From Gordonia tangerina (lineage in GTDB: Bacteria > Actinomycetota > Actinomycetes > Mycobacteriales > Mycobacteriaceae), in NCBI RefSeq assembly GCF_021556435.1, contig NZ_JAKGCU010000009.1, forward strand, positions 62,001-126,000: a stretch of 64,000 nt of DNA, read 5' to 3'. Below are positions 37,957 through 47,841 of the stretch, one piece after another. How positions within the stretch are numbered: position 1 is the stretch's first letter; each line of letters starts with the position of its first letter. The notes beneath the pieces are model-generated. The model worked only from the letters and a program-made list of their open reading frames with translations. It did not search any database and was not told the DNA's origin. Made by a program: the position numbers and the translations under genes.

Positions 37957-40050
37957 GTGGAGTCTCGACCTGGTGATGCACGCCGACGTCACGGTGGTCG
38001 CACACGCCCCGACGAGTCCACGCCACGTCCCACGTCATCGGCGGACCGGAAGCCAACCGACCGGAAGAGGCCAGAGGGGGCGCCGGCTGGTGACCGGAGG
38101 ATGACAGGCGGCCGGGAGCAGCCACCCACACCTCGCCGGCGGCCGCCGGAACAGGCCCCGGGGTCGGGACCCGAGCAACGCCGCCGCAGGCGCTCTCCGG
38201 AGGACCGCGTCGACCCGCGCGCGTCCGGGCAGCCGAAGCGCCGCCGACCGAGCCCTGATGATGTGTCGGCACCTCCGCCACGCCGGCGACCCGTGTCCTC
38301 ACCTCCCGCGGGCCGAGGTGTCGGGGGCCGCCGGCCCGACGTCGTCTCGACCGCATCCGACGAAATCCACACCGGCGGCGCCACAGATTCACCGCGGCGG
38401 CGACGACGCCCGGCAGCCGAGGCCGATCAACGTGGTGGCGGCCCCTCCGACCCCCGACACCCGCGCTCTCGAGGTCGGGCGGCGCAGCCCGAACGGCGAG
38501 GCCGACCGGATCGGCCGGCAGCAGCAGCGACCGCGACATCGGGTTCCGATCGGCGCCCCCGCGAACCGCGTCCAGACGGAATCGGCCCGACCCCGCCGTC
38601 GCGCCCGTCCTGGCGGGCCAAGACCAGCCGGGCCGGCATCGGTCGTGGGCTCGTCGCGCTGCTCTCGGTGTCGGTGCTGTTGTGCACCGGCTACGCGTGG
38701 AACAACGTCAACAATCTCAACTCCAACATCACCCAGTTGGGTGGCCTGGGTCTCGGCGGCGCCGACGACGGCGCGGTCGACATCCTGCTCGTCGGCACCG
38801 ATTCACGCACCGATGCCAAGGGCAATCCGCTGTCGGCGGACGAACTCAAACTCTTGCGCTCGGGCGAGGAAGTCGCCACCAACACCGACACCATCCTGTT
38901 GATCCGGATCCCGAACGACGGATCGTCGGCGACGGCGATCTCGATCCCTCGTGACTCCTACGTCGAGGTTCCCGGCATCGGGATGTCGAAGATCAATGCG
39001 GCATACGGCACCACCAAGGAGGGTGTGCGCCAGCGCGCGGTCGAGGCCGGTGCGACGCCCGCGGCGGCCGAGAACGACGGCACGCAGGCCGGACGCAAGG
39101 CCCTCATCGACAGCGTGACCGGCCTGACCGGCGTGCACGTCGACCACTACGCCGAGGTGGGTCTGCTCGGCTTCGTGCTGCTGACCAATGCCGTGGGCGG
39201 CGTCGACGTCTGCCTGAAAGACGCGGTCAACGAACCGTATTCGGGGGCACGGTTCCGCGCCGGCGAACAAACCCTCAACGGCCCCAAGGCACTCAGTTTC
39301 GTCCGGCAACGCCACGGGCTGCCGCGCGGCGACCTCGATCGCATCACTCGGCAGCAGGTGTTCATGGCCTCGCTGGCCAACAAGATGCTGTCGGCCAACA
39401 TGCTCGCCGACCCCGGCAAGCTGTCCGAACTGCAGCGGGCGGTCTCCCGGTCGGTCGTGATCGACGACAACTGGGATGTCGTGAAACTCGCCGAACAACT
39501 CAAGGACCTCAGCGGCGGACGCGTCAAGTTCGCCACCATCCCGGTGGTCACCGAGCAAGGGTGGAGCGAGGACGGCCAGCAGAGCGTCGTCGAGGTCGAC
39601 CCCAACCAGGTGCGGACCTTCACCGACAACCTCCTCAACCGCAAGCAGGACGACGGCACACCGGAACGCGCCGACTACACTGTCGACGTGGTCAACGCCG
39701 GCACTATCGACGGTCTCGCATCGAACGTCGCCAATATCTTGACCACCAAGGGGTTCCAGTCCGGCGACACCCTCAGCGGCAGTGCCGACGACCGCGACAC
39801 GGTCGTGTACACCCACGCCGAGGACGCCGGGGCCCGCCAACTGGCCAAGGATCTCGGCGGCGCCGAAGTGCGCGTGGATTCCTCACTACCGGAGAAGCGT
39901 CTGAAGGCCGTGCTCACCAACACCTACGAGGGCCCGGGTTCGATCCTCGACACCGGAACCCAGGTCGACAACGTCCCGGCCAGCGAGCGCGTCGGCAACA
40001 ACCGCCCGCCCATCACGGCCGGCACCGACGGCCCGACCTGTGTGAACTGA
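37957..40050 (+). CDS. LytR-CpsA-Psr cell-wall glycopolymer ligase
   Basis: 697 aa. A cytoplasmic Arg/Pro-rich disordered tail (1-225), one helix (about 230-247), an LCP domain (about 268-470, with VDILLVGTDSRTD, SIPRDSYVEVPG, NAVGGVDVCLKD and SFVRQRHGLPRGDLDRI) and a LytR_C domain (about 570-665). Such enzymes join arabinogalactan to peptidoglycan. Homologue of Rv3267. The tail is longer than in most relatives. GTG 37957 has GAAAGGTG upstream. Divergent from the rhamnose operon. Confidence 0.93.
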   Translation: MESRPGDARRRHGGRTRPDESTPRPTSSADRKPTDRKRPEGAPAGDRRMTGGREQPPTPRRRPPEQAPGSGPEQRRRRRSPEDRVDPRASGQPKRRRPSPDDVSAPPPRRRPVSSPPAGRGVGGRRPDVVSTASDEIHTGGATDSPRRRRRPAAEADQRGGGPSDPRHPRSRGRAAQPERRGRPDRPAAAATATSGSDRRPREPRPDGIGPTPPSRPSWRAKTSRAGIGRGLVALLSVSVLLCTGYAWNNVNNLNSNITQLGGLGLGGADDGAVDILLVGTDSRTDAKGNPLSADELKLLRSGEEVATNTDTILLIRIPNDGSSATAISIPRDSYVEVPGIGMSKINAAYGTTKEGVRQRAVEAGATPAAAENDGTQAGRKALIDSVTGLTGVHVDHYAEVGLLGFVLLTNAVGGVDVCLKDAVNEPYSGARFRAGEQTLNGPKALSFVRQRHGLPRGDLDRITRQQVFMASLANKMLSANMLADPGKLSELQRAVSRSVVIDDNWDVVKLAEQLKDLSGGRVKFATIPVVTEQGWSEDGQQSVVEVDPNQVRTFTDNLLNRKQDDGTPERADYTVDVVNAGTIDGLASNVANILTTKGFQSGDTLSGSADDRDTVVYTHAEDAGARQLAKDLGGAEVRVDSSLPEKRLKAVLTNTYEGPGSILDTGTQVDNVPASERVGNNRPPITAGTDGPTCVN

Positions 40051-40053
40051 TCG

Positions 40054-40776
40054 ATGACCGACACCACCATCACTGCCGCCGTATTCGCCGCCGTCGCCGA
40101 CTGGTCGCAACCGTTGCTGACCTACTACGACCACCGAAGCGGTGAACGTACCGAACTTTCTGGTGCCACCCTGGGGAATTGGGCCGCGAAGTCGGCGAAC
40201 TTCTTTGTCGACGAACTCGGCCTCGCGCCCGGCGACGAGGTCGTTGTCGATCTTCCGGAGCATTGGCAGACCGCAGCGATCCTACTCGGCGCGTGGTGGG
40301 CCGGTGCGCGCGTCCGCTTGCCGGGCAGCTCCGGCGACACCGGCGCTGTGGGCGTCGCCGTGACGTCGGCGCAACGCATCGACGCTCACGACGATGTCGA
40401 TGAGCTGCTCGTCGCCTCACTAGATCCGTTCGCGATGGGCGTGCGCGACCTGCCCGTTGGGGTCACCGACTTCGCGACCGCGGTACGCGTCCATGGCGAC
40501 CAGTACTCCCCCACCGGTGTGCCCGCCGGACCGGTGCTCGACGACGACGACACCGCCACGGTGCTCGCCACCGCACGGCGCGCCGCAGCCGCCGACGGAG
40601 TCTCGGCCGGGACACGTGTCCTCACCGTCCGCCGGTGGCACGATGCTCGCGGCGTCATCGGCAATCTCGTTGCGCCGCTGGCCGTTGGCGCCTCTCTCGT
40701 CACCGTGTCGCATCCCGACGACGAGCGGCTGGCCGGACTCGCCGACACCGAACGTGCGGACCTCACACTGCGCTGA
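40054..40776 (+). CDS. TIGR03089 family protein (acyl-adenylate-like)
   Basis: 240 aa actinobacterial protein resembling the N-terminal part of AMP-forming synthetases (PLLTYYDHRSGERTELSGAT, LGNWAAKSANFFVDELGLAPGDEV). The adenylation motifs A3 (TSGTTG) and later parts are missing, so it cannot be an active ligase. Matches Rv3268, directly downstream of the LCP gene (3-base gap), so it is probably in that operon. Function unknown. Confidence 0.85.
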   Translation: MTDTTITAAVFAAVADWSQPLLTYYDHRSGERTELSGATLGNWAAKSANFFVDELGLAPGDEVVVDLPEHWQTAAILLGAWWAGARVRLPGSSGDTGAVGVAVTSAQRIDAHDDVDELLVASLDPFAMGVRDLPVGVTDFATAVRVHGDQYSPTGVPAGPVLDDDDTATVLATARRAAAADGVSAGTRVLTVRRWHDARGVIGNLVAPLAVGASLVTVSHPDDERLAGLADTERADLTLR

Positions 40777-40837
40777 CGCGTGCGGATTCGTCCGAAGAGG
40801 GTCCTCAAATCCGCTCGCGTGGGGCATCCTCGTAGGC

Positions 40838-41212
40838 ATGAAGATCCCCAAGGCGGTTGCGCGATTCAACAAGAAGGTGACCAATCCGATCCAGCGCCAA
40901 TGGGCTCCGCGGCTGGCGCCGTGGGCGATGGTGGAACACGTGGGGCGCAAGTCTGGAAAGGAGTACTCGATCCCGGTGCTCGCCTGGGTCGACGACGACC
41001 GGCTCTCGATCGTGCTGACCTACGGACGCCACACCGACTGGGTACGCAACGTGCAGGCTGCCAATGAATTCGGTTTGGTGCGCAAATCCAAGCATTACAA
41101 GGTGGTTCGGCCGCGCATCATCCCGTCGGACTCCCCGGATGTGGCGTCCGGTGCGCGCATCCCGGCCCGCATGTTCGAGTCCGTCCTCATCGGCACTCTC
41201 GTCGAAGGGTGA
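40838..41212 (+). CDS. Deazaflavin (F420)-dependent nitroreductase-like protein
   Basis: 124 aa Ddn-like split-barrel protein: VEHVGRKSGKEYSIPVLAWV, YGRHTDWVRNVQAAN and VVRPRIIP. The family uses F420 (Ddn) or related flavin. Its stop overlaps the GTG of the dienelactone hydrolase gene. Substrate unknown. Confidence 0.88.
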   Translation: MKIPKAVARFNKKVTNPIQRQWAPRLAPWAMVEHVGRKSGKEYSIPVLAWVDDDRLSIVLTYGRHTDWVRNVQAANEFGLVRKSKHYKVVRPRIIPSDSPDVASGARIPARMFESVLIGTLVEG

Positions 41213-42036
41213 CCGCGGTGCCCGACGATGCTCTCGACGATTTCACCGCGCGCGATGTCACCGTCGGAACGGCCACGAAGACGGTGTATGCCAAGGGTGA
41301 GGGCCCAGCGGTCATCGTCATCGCCGAGATGCCCGGCATCAGCCCAAAAGTCGCCGACTTCGCCCGGAAGGTGGCGGCACGCGGACTCACCGCGGTCATG
41401 CCCTCACTGTTCGGTGTCGACGGCCGAGATCCGCGGCCCGACGCGCTCGGCCGCGTCGGATCCACGCGGTACATGGCCGAGACGATCACCCGGGCGTGCA
41501 TCAGCCGGGAGTTCACCGTGCTGGCCACCGGAAAGACCTCACCGATCGCCGACTGGTTGCGTGGACTCGCGGCCCAGGAACACGATCGGTGCGGCGGACC
41601 CGGCGTCGGCGCCGTCGGGATGTGCTTCACCGGCGGCTTCGCACTGGCAATGGCCACCGACGACCGTCTGCTTGCCCCGGTGCTGTCCCAGCCGTCCTTA
41701 CCGTTCGGTGTGATACCGGCACGCAACCGGTCCATCGATCTCAGCGACGCCGACCTGGCGCGGGTGAAGAGTCGGTGCGCCGCCGGGCTGCAGGTGATGG
41801 GCCTACGGTTCGAGGGTGATCGTCTGGCCCCGCGGTCGCGCTTCGACTTCCTCCGGGAACAACTCGGTGACGCGTTCCTGGCCGTCGAGCTACCCGACTC
41901 CTCGGCCAGCCCGGATTCCATGTTGCCGCAGCCACATTCGGTGCTGACCGAAGACCTCATCGACGAGCCGGGGCAGCCCACGTATGACGCACGCGAGCAG
42001 GTGCTCGACTTCTTCGCCGAGAAGTTGCGCCACTAG
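41209..42036 (+). CDS. Dienelactone hydrolase family protein
   Basis: 275 aa alpha/beta hydrolase. Nucleophile elbow GMCFTGGFAL with Cys139, the DLH-type Cys instead of Ser, plus Glu40 in VIVIAEMPGI. These enzymes open lactones or cleave esters. GTG start overlapping the previous gene. A large hairpin follows. Confidence 0.88.
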   Translation: MTAVPDDALDDFTARDVTVGTATKTVYAKGEGPAVIVIAEMPGISPKVADFARKVAARGLTAVMPSLFGVDGRDPRPDALGRVGSTRYMAETITRACISREFTVLATGKTSPIADWLRGLAAQEHDRCGGPGVGAVGMCFTGGFALAMATDDRLLAPVLSQPSLPFGVIPARNRSIDLSDADLARVKSRCAAGLQVMGLRFEGDRLAPRSRFDFLREQLGDAFLAVELPDSSASPDSMLPQPHSVLTEDLIDEPGQPTYDAREQVLDFFAEKLRH

Positions 42037-42052
42037 GGCTGCGGACAGGAAT

Positions 42053-42095
42053 GTGCCGTAGATCTGAGTCACCTGGCGACACCGATCTACGGCAC
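42053..42095. terminator. 12-bp perfect hairpin between convergent genes
   Basis: GTGCCGTAGATC (42053-42064) pairs with GATCTACGGCAC (42084-42095) across a 19-base loop. It fills most of the gap between the hydrolase and the end of purE, so a bidirectional terminator is likely. Confidence 0.65.
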
Positions 42096-42115
42096 TTGTG
42101 GCCGTCGGTGACCGC

Positions 42116-42661
42116 TCAGTCGTCCCCGAGCAGCTTGGTGCGCAGCGCCTCGTCCTTCTCCAGCACCATGGCCTGGAGCCCTTGCTGGAAATCGACCATG
42201 CGCGACCGCAATCCGGCGTCCGACGAACCCAGGATCCGCACCGCCAGGAGCCCCGCGTTGCGCGCCCCGCCGATGGACACGGTGGCCACCGGCACACCCG
42301 CCGGCATCTGCACGATCGAAAGCAACGAGTCCAGACCATCGAGGGTGCGCAGCTGCACCGGCACGCCGATCACCGGCAGCGGGGTAGCCGAGGCGACCAT
42401 CCCGGGCAGATGCGCCGCACCACCCGCGCCCGCGATGATCACCGAGATCCCGCGATCGGCTGCGCCGGAGGCGTAGTCGAGCATCCGCTGCGGCGTGCGA
42501 TGCGCCGACACCACACCGACCTCGAAGGGCACCTCGAACTCGGCCAACGCCTCGGCGGCGGCTTCCATGGTGGGCCAGTCCGAATCGCTGCCCATGATCA
42601 ATCCGACCCGCGGCCGAATCGGTTCGTGATACCCCGCATCGTTGGGTTCGGTCTCGGTCAT
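42116..42661 (-). CDS. purE: N5-carboxyaminoimidazole ribonucleotide mutase
   Basis: 181 aa. PurE class I, converting N5-CAIR to CAIR in purine synthesis: [42 protein letters not shown] 42661 overlaps the purK stop (ATGA), so the short start is preferred over 42688. Homologue of Rv3275c. Confidence 0.95.
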   Translation of the reverse strand: MTETEPNDAGYHEPIRPRVGLIMGSDSDWPTMEAAAEALAEFEVPFEVGVVSAHRTPQRMLDYASGAADRGISVIIAGAGGAAHLPGMVASATPLPVIGVPVQLRTLDGLDSLLSIVQMPAGVPVATVSIGGARNAGLLAVRILGSSDAGLRSRMVDFQQGLQAMVLEKDEALRTKLLGDD

Positions 42662-43875
42662 GCGTGCGCATCCCATCCATCGGTCCACTCGGCGTGAGAC
42701 ATCCAGTGCGCGGCGCGTTCCGCACGTTCCCGCACGGTCGCGGGCGAATCGGTATCGCCACCGACAATGTTGACGTGCCCGACCTTGCGGTCGGGCCGTT
42801 CGCCCTTACCGTACAGATGCACCTTGGCATCGGGCATGCGGGCCAACAGGTGATGCAGACGCTCGTCCATCGTCATCTCCGGCGCCGTTTCGGCACCCAG
42901 GATATTGGCCATCACGATCACCGGCGCCCGCGCCGCAGTGTCCCCGAGCGGGTAGTCGAGCACGGCCCGCAGATGCTGCTCGAACTGAGAGGTCACCGCA
43001 CCGTCCATGGTCCAGTGCCCGCTGTTGTGTGGCCGCATCGCGAGTTCGTTGACCAGCAGCTCACCGTCGAGTGTCTCGAAGAGTTCCATCGCCATCACCC
43101 CGACGACGCCGAGTGCCTCGGCCAACCGCAGCGCCATCTGCTGCGCCTGCTCGGCGACCTCGTCGGACAGATCCGGCGCCGGTGCCAACACCACGGCGCA
43201 CTGCCCCTTGCGCTGAATCGTCTCCACCACCGGCCACGCGGCGCCCTGCCCGAACGGGGATCGTCCGATCATCGCCGACAACTCGCGACGCATCGCGACC
43301 TTCTGCTCGGCGATCAGACCGACCCCGGCACCGAATTGTTCGTCGAACACCGACAGCGCTTCGTCACGGTTGTCGAGCAGCCAGACACCACGCCCGTCGT
43401 AGCCCCCGCGGATCGCCTTGAGCACGATCGACCAACCGTGGGTCTGTCCGAACTCGACGAACCGTGCGCGCGCATCCGAGCCGGCGTCGGTCAGGTCGGC
43501 GAAGTCCGGGACCGGCAAGCCCAGCTCAACCAGCCGCACCCGCATCACGAGCTTGTCCTGCGCGAAGTGCAGCGCCGCCGACGGCGGGCGCACCGCCACG
43601 CCCTCGGCCTCGAGCGCCTGCAGATGGCTCAGCGGCACACCTTCGTGATCGAAAGTGAGGGCGGCGGCGCCCTGCGCGGCGCGGCGGAGGTCGGCGAGCT
43701 CATTGTGTGAGCCGAGGACGATGTCGGCGCTGACCTGGGCGGCAGGATCGGTCTCGCTCGACGCCAACACGCGCAGACACTGTCCGAGCGCAATGGCCGC
43801 CTGATGGGTCATACGGGCGAGCTGACCACCGCCGATCATCGTCACGGTTGGCATGCTGGATGTCACGCCGAACAT
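42658..43875 (-). CDS. purK: N5-carboxyaminoimidazole ribonucleotide synthase
   Basis: 405 aa ATP-grasp enzyme making N5-CAIR from AIR, ATP and bicarbonate. [15 protein letters not shown] at the N terminus, [28 protein letters not shown]. Coupled to purE. Starts at 43866 (GTG) or 43854 (ATG) are also possible, differing only in the first residues. Divergent from gtrA with 78 bases between. Confidence 0.95.
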   Translation of the reverse strand: MFGVTSSMPTVTMIGGGQLARMTHQAAIALGQCLRVLASSETDPAAQVSADIVLGSHNELADLRRAAQGAAALTFDHEGVPLSHLQALEAEGVAVRPPSAALHFAQDKLVMRVRLVELGLPVPDFADLTDAGSDARARFVEFGQTHGWSIVLKAIRGGYDGRGVWLLDNRDEALSVFDEQFGAGVGLIAEQKVAMRRELSAMIGRSPFGQGAAWPVVETIQRKGQCAVVLAPAPDLSDEVAEQAQQMALRLAEALGVVGVMAMELFETLDGELLVNELAMRPHNSGHWTMDGAVTSQFEQHLRAVLDYPLGDTAARAPVIVMANILGAETAPEMTMDERLHHLLARMPDAKVHLYGKGERPDRKVGHVNIVGGDTDSPATVRERAERAAHWMSHAEWTDGWDAHA

Positions 43876-43953
43876 CGTGGCACGTTCGCCACGTCGTGCG
43901 CATGACCGACCGGCGAAGTTACTCTTCGGTTTGATTTCGTACACTCGGATCTT

Positions 43954-44514
43954 GTGCCCTTCATCGACGAGCTCGTGGCTCGACTCCCCGAGCCGGTTCG
44001 TCGGCTCGCGATGCAACACCACGAGCTGATCAAGTTCGCTCTCGTCGGGGGCACCACCTTCGTCTTCGACCTGGTCATCTTCTACGCGCTGACCTTCACC
44101 GTGTTGGAACCGAAGCCGGTGGTGGCCCGCATCATCTCGGGGACCCTGGCCACGATCCTGAGCTACATCCTCAACCGGGAGTGGGCGTTCAAGAACCGTG
44201 GTGGCCGCGAACGCCATCACGAGGCGCTGCTGTTCTTCGCGATCAGCGGAATCGGCGTGATCCTGGCCGCGGCACCACTATGGGTGGCCAACAACGTCTT
44301 CGACCTGCGCAGCAATGTCACCACCACCGAGCTGGTGGTACTCGACTTCGTCCTGGGCTTCTTGATCGGCAACCTGTTGCAGATGGCGTTCCGTTTCTGG
44401 GCGCTGCGCAAATTCGCCTTCCCGGTCGAACAATTGCGCGGTGGGGACGCCGGCTCCACCGACCTGCATCCGAGCGACGCCGAACTCATCGATGAGGAAC
44501 TCGGTCACGCCTGA
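43954..44514 (+). CDS. GtrA-family membrane protein
   Basis: 186 aa with four helices (about 25-50, 55-75, 88-110, 125-150) and the GtrA pattern KFALVGGTTFVFDL and ILNREWAFKNRG. GtrA-like proteins help flip or present polyprenol-linked sugars for wall polysaccharides. Matches the GtrA-type Rv3277. GTG start. Its last 29 bases overlap the end of the convergent histidine kinase gene. Confidence 0.88.
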   Translation: MPFIDELVARLPEPVRRLAMQHHELIKFALVGGTTFVFDLVIFYALTFTVLEPKPVVARIISGTLATILSYILNREWAFKNRGGRERHHEALLFFAISGIGVILAAAPLWVANNVFDLRSNVTTTELVVLDFVLGFLIGNLLQMAFRFWALRKFAFPVEQLRGGDAGSTDLHPSDAELIDEELGHA

Positions 44515-45829
44515 TCTCGGTCTCCCCGGTCGGCGGATCACCGTCGACCGCGCCGCCGAGGCGGCTGCCGTGGGTCGACGGAATCACCAGGGAGAACACC
44601 GCGGGCCGGCGCGACGTGAGGTCGAGGCGCCCGCCGTCGGCCTCCACCAAGGCCCGTGCCAGCGACAATCCCACCCCATTACCCCGGCCCGCAGAGAATC
44701 CCCGCCGGAAGATGTGACCGACCAACGGGTCGGGAACACCGTCGCCCTCATCGGAGACCGACACGCGCAACATCTCGCCCGACGGCAGATCGTCGACCTG
44801 GATGTGACACGTCCCGCCACCATGCTGCAACGCATTGTCCACCAGGACACTCAACGCCTCGCGTAGGCGCCCGGGCCGCGCACTCACCGCGGTCGCCCGA
44901 CCGTCGAACCGCGCCGAGATGGTGCGTCCGGCCGCCTCGAAGGACGCACGGAAATCGCCGATCAGCGTGTTCACCAGCTCCGCCACGTCGATGTCGTCAG
45001 GCACCGCCGGGTCGTTCCGCGACGCCGCGACCATCTCGTCGAGCTCTCTGGATAGTCGCTCCACCTGCTCCAACGCCGCCTCCGCCTCGCCGACCACTGA
45101 CGAGTCGGGATGCATCGACAACTCGTCGAGGCGCAACTGGATGGCGGTGAGACGGCTACGCAGCTGATGTGAGACGTCGCCGACGATCTCGCCCTCGCGT
45201 TCCAGCCGCAGCGCGATCTCGGCGTTCGCATCACCCAGTGCGCGCGAGACCCGATCGAGTTCTCCGATGCCGTAGGACTTCCAATCCGAGCGGAAGTCGC
45301 CCCGTGCCATGGCCGCGGCCCGGTCGGCGAGGTCGATGAGCGGATCGGCGATCCTTCCGGCGGTCACTGCCGCGACGATGGTGCCGGCCGCGATCGAACT
45401 GGCCACCACCAGCAACACGATCCCCACGGCCACCAACTGGTCGTCGCGCACCTGCTCGAGCGGGATCTCCAGCAGCAGTGACCCCGCGTTGCCGAGTCCG
45501 ATCGAGTCACCCATCGCCGCTCCGTCGATCCGGTCGCCGATCACCACCATCGCGTCGGCACCACCGTCGACCGGGTAGCGCACGGTCAGGCGACCGTTCT
45601 CGGGGATCAGCAGCCGGAAGGCGTCGACATCCAGCTGCCCTGGCGCGAGGCTGCCGGCCTCACCCTCTTGACGGATCAACTGATCGGAGATCAGTTTGAG
45701 GCGCCCGTCGAGCGTCTGATGCGCGTTGTCCGACACCCACCACCAGGCGATCACGCTGAGCGGTACACCCAGCAGCAGGCCGACCGCCAGACACATGGCG
45801 ATCATCGTGTTCAGAATCCGGCGGCGCAT
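44486..45829 (-). CDS. Two-component sensor histidine kinase
   Basis: 447 aa membrane kinase. Helix about 9-32, small extracytoplasmic sensor about 33-130, helix about 132-155, HAMP 155-207, HisKA with GDVSHQLRSRLTAIQ (His221), and HATPase motifs NALQHGG, DEGDGVPD and GNGVGLSLARALVEADGG. Downstream of its response regulator by 15 bases. Signal unknown. Converges and overlaps with gtrA. Confidence 0.92.
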   Translation of the reverse strand: MRRRILNTMIAMCLAVGLLLGVPLSVIAWWWVSDNAHQTLDGRLKLISDQLIRQEGEAGSLAPGQLDVDAFRLLIPENGRLTVRYPVDGGADAMVVIGDRIDGAAMGDSIGLGNAGSLLLEIPLEQVRDDQLVAVGIVLLVVASSIAAGTIVAAVTAGRIADPLIDLADRAAAMARGDFRSDWKSYGIGELDRVSRALGDANAEIALRLEREGEIVGDVSHQLRSRLTAIQLRLDELSMHPDSSVVGEAEAALEQVERLSRELDEMVAASRNDPAVPDDIDVAELVNTLIGDFRASFEAAGRTISARFDGRATAVSARPGRLREALSVLVDNALQHGGGTCHIQVDDLPSGEMLRVSVSDEGDGVPDPLVGHIFRRGFSAGRGNGVGLSLARALVEADGGRLDLTSRRPAVFSLVIPSTHGSRLGGAVDGDPPTGETEIRRDRVPHR

Positions 45830-45844
45830 CGCGGGTCACCCGGG

Positions 45845-46519
45845 TCAGGGGTCGAATCGGAAACCGACGCCGCGCACCGTCACGATGTGCCTCGGGCGGT
45901 CGTACTGGTCGTCGCCGATCTTGCGCCGTAACCAGGAGATGTGCATGTCCAGGGTCTTCGACGAGCGCAGATCCGCCGACCCCCACACCTCGGTGAGGAT
46001 CTCGTCACGGCTGACCACCTGCCCGGAGCGTTCCATCAGGAAACGCAGCAGATCGAACTCGCGATTGGCCAGCACGACGTCGGCGCCGTTGGCCAGTACC
46101 CGCCGTCCGCGGGTGTCGAGTTGGATATCGCCCCCGTCGAGCACCACGTCGGCGCTCTGCTGACGACGGAGCAGTGCCCGGACCCGTGCGAGCAGCTCCG
46201 CGAGCCGGAACGGTTTGCCGACGTAGTCGTCGGCGCCGGCATCGAGGCCCACCACGAAGTCCACCTCGTCGGTGCGCGCGGTCAACATCAGCACCGCCAG
46301 CGTCGGCCGTTCCGAGCGCACCCGGCGGCACACCTCGAGCCCGTCGATCTCGGGCAGCCCGAGATCCAGGATCAACAGTTCGAACCGACTGTCCAGGGCT
46401 TGATCGAGTGCTTGCGCGCCGTCGGTGACGACCTCGCAGCCGTACCCCTCGCGGGTGAGTGCCCGGGCCAGCGGCTCCGCGATCGCGGCGTCATCCTCGG
46501 CCAACAGCACGTCGGTCAT
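45845..46519 (-). CDS. OmpR-family response regulator
   Basis: 224 aa. Receiver with acidic pocket AEDD, phosphoacceptor Asp52 (LILDLGLP), Thr in LTAR and Lys in GKPF, then a winged-helix DNA-binding domain (about 128-222, ANREFDLLRFLMERSGQVVS, DMHISWLRRKIG, TVRGVGFRF). Partner of the kinase. Its ATG overlaps the PH-domain gene stop by 4 bases. Confidence 0.94.
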   Translation of the reverse strand: MTDVLLAEDDAAIAEPLARALTREGYGCEVVTDGAQALDQALDSRFELLILDLGLPEIDGLEVCRRVRSERPTLAVLMLTARTDEVDFVVGLDAGADDYVGKPFRLAELLARVRALLRRQQSADVVLDGGDIQLDTRGRRVLANGADVVLANREFDLLRFLMERSGQVVSRDEILTEVWGSADLRSSKTLDMHISWLRRKIGDDQYDRPRHIVTVRGVGFRFDP

Positions 46520-47097
46520 CGCCTGCTCCCCTCGTCGTGCCGACGTTGCGGCATGTCGTCGGCCGCCTCACCGTCGTATCCGTCGGTGAACGGCTCGTTC
46601 TCGGCCACGTCGAGTACCTCGTGGTACAGCAGCGCATGCACACGCTCGACCTGCGGGATGTCGTCGAAAGCCAACGGTTCGTCCGACGCCGACTCGATGA
46701 TCAGGGTGCCGGTGCGCAGCAGCCGGTCGATGGGACCGTGCCGAAACTCGACGGTGTTGATGCGGCGCACCGGGATGTCGATCCCCGATCGGGTGATGAT
46801 GCCGTTGCGGAAGATCACCCGCCGGTCGGTGAGGACGAAATGCGTCGACCCCCACGACACGAGCGGCCGGACGAAGAACCAACCCAATGCCGCGAGCCAC
46901 AGCACGCCGACGATGCCCAACAGGATCAGTCGAGTGGTGGAACCGAGGTCGGCACCGGTGATCACGCCGCCCAGCAGCCCGACCGCGGCCGTGACCACCA
47001 GGAACAGTAGGAACGGGCCGATCAGACACTTCCAGTGGGGATGCCGATGCAGCACGATCTCCTCGCCCGGGGCGAGGTTCTCCCGTGGATAGGACAT
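46516..47097 (-). CDS. Bacterial PH-domain membrane protein
   Basis: 193 aa with two helices (about 27-72) and a bPH_2 domain (STHFVLTDRRVIFRNGIITR, IPVRRINTVEFRHG, LIIESASDEPLAF). Homologue of Rv3278c. First gene of the unit that continues into the two-component system (ATGA overlap), an association not present in M. tuberculosis at this place. Function unknown. Confidence 0.9.
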   Translation of the reverse strand: MSYPRENLAPGEEIVLHRHPHWKCLIGPFLLFLVVTAAVGLLGGVITGADLGSTTRLILLGIVGVLWLAALGWFFVRPLVSWGSTHFVLTDRRVIFRNGIITRSGIDIPVRRINTVEFRHGPIDRLLRTGTLIIESASDEPLAFDDIPQVERVHALLYHEVLDVAENEPFTDGYDGEAADDMPQRRHDEGSRR

Positions 47098-47207
47098 GGC
47101 CTAAAGCTTAATGTCCGGCGAGCACGGGACGGCCGAACTCCGACCGGGCGTGGGTACACTTCCGGTGAAGCCGTGCAGGTGACGAGAAGTCTCGAGGTCC
47201 GACAGAC

Positions 47208-47813
47208 ATGAGCTACCACGATCCACGTGACCCGCGCGATCCACGGACCGCGCGTTATGAACCCGGGTACCCCGAGTCCCGGGCCTACAGCCAGCAGCCC
47301 GCCCCGAGATCCGATCACTCGGATCCGACCTACTCGTATGCGGCGGACCCGTATCAGCCCGCCGACGCCGGACGCCAGAAACCGCGGCTGGGACCCAACG
47401 TCAATCCGACAATGTTCGTCGGCGGTGTGGTGATGACCGGTGTCGTGACCGGCCTGGCCGCATGGCTGGCCGCGTGGATCATCCGCGCGATCGTGCAGCG
47501 GGTAAACGAAGCGGGCCGGTTCGGGGTGTGGAATCCGTTGGCGCGTGACGAGTTCTGGTTCGCGGTGGTTGCGTTCCTGTGCGCACTCGCGGCCGGCGCG
47601 CTGTGGTACGTGCTGCAGATGGTGACCCCGTCGCCGAATCAGTTCTTCCGCTGGATCGTCGGTCTGCTGATCGCCGCGGCGGTGATCATCCCGCTGATCC
47701 TGTCCGCGGAACTGTCGGTCGGCATCGCCACCGCCATTCTCCATCTGATCATCGGGCTACCGATCATCTCGCTGATCCCCGCCATGGGACACAAGAGCAT
47801 CCAGGACAGCTGA
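47208..47813 (+). CDS. Actinobacterial four-helix membrane protein
   Basis: 201 aa. A 60-residue Asp/Arg/Tyr/Pro-rich disordered N terminus (MSYHDPRDPRDPRTARYEPG) followed by four helices (about 70-95, 118-140, 148-168, 175-193). I do not recognise a defined function. ATG 47208 follows GACGAGAAG upstream. Divergent from the PH-domain gene and convergent with birA. Confidence 0.85.
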   Translation: MSYHDPRDPRDPRTARYEPGYPESRAYSQQPAPRSDHSDPTYSYAADPYQPADAGRQKPRLGPNVNPTMFVGGVVMTGVVTGLAAWLAAWIIRAIVQRVNEAGRFGVWNPLARDEFWFAVVAFLCALAAGALWYVLQMVTPSPNQFFRWIVGLLIAAAVIIPLILSAELSVGIATAILHLIIGLPIISLIPAMGHKSIQDS

Positions 47814-47841
47814 AGCAGCCAGACGACCGACGCGCGAGGTC

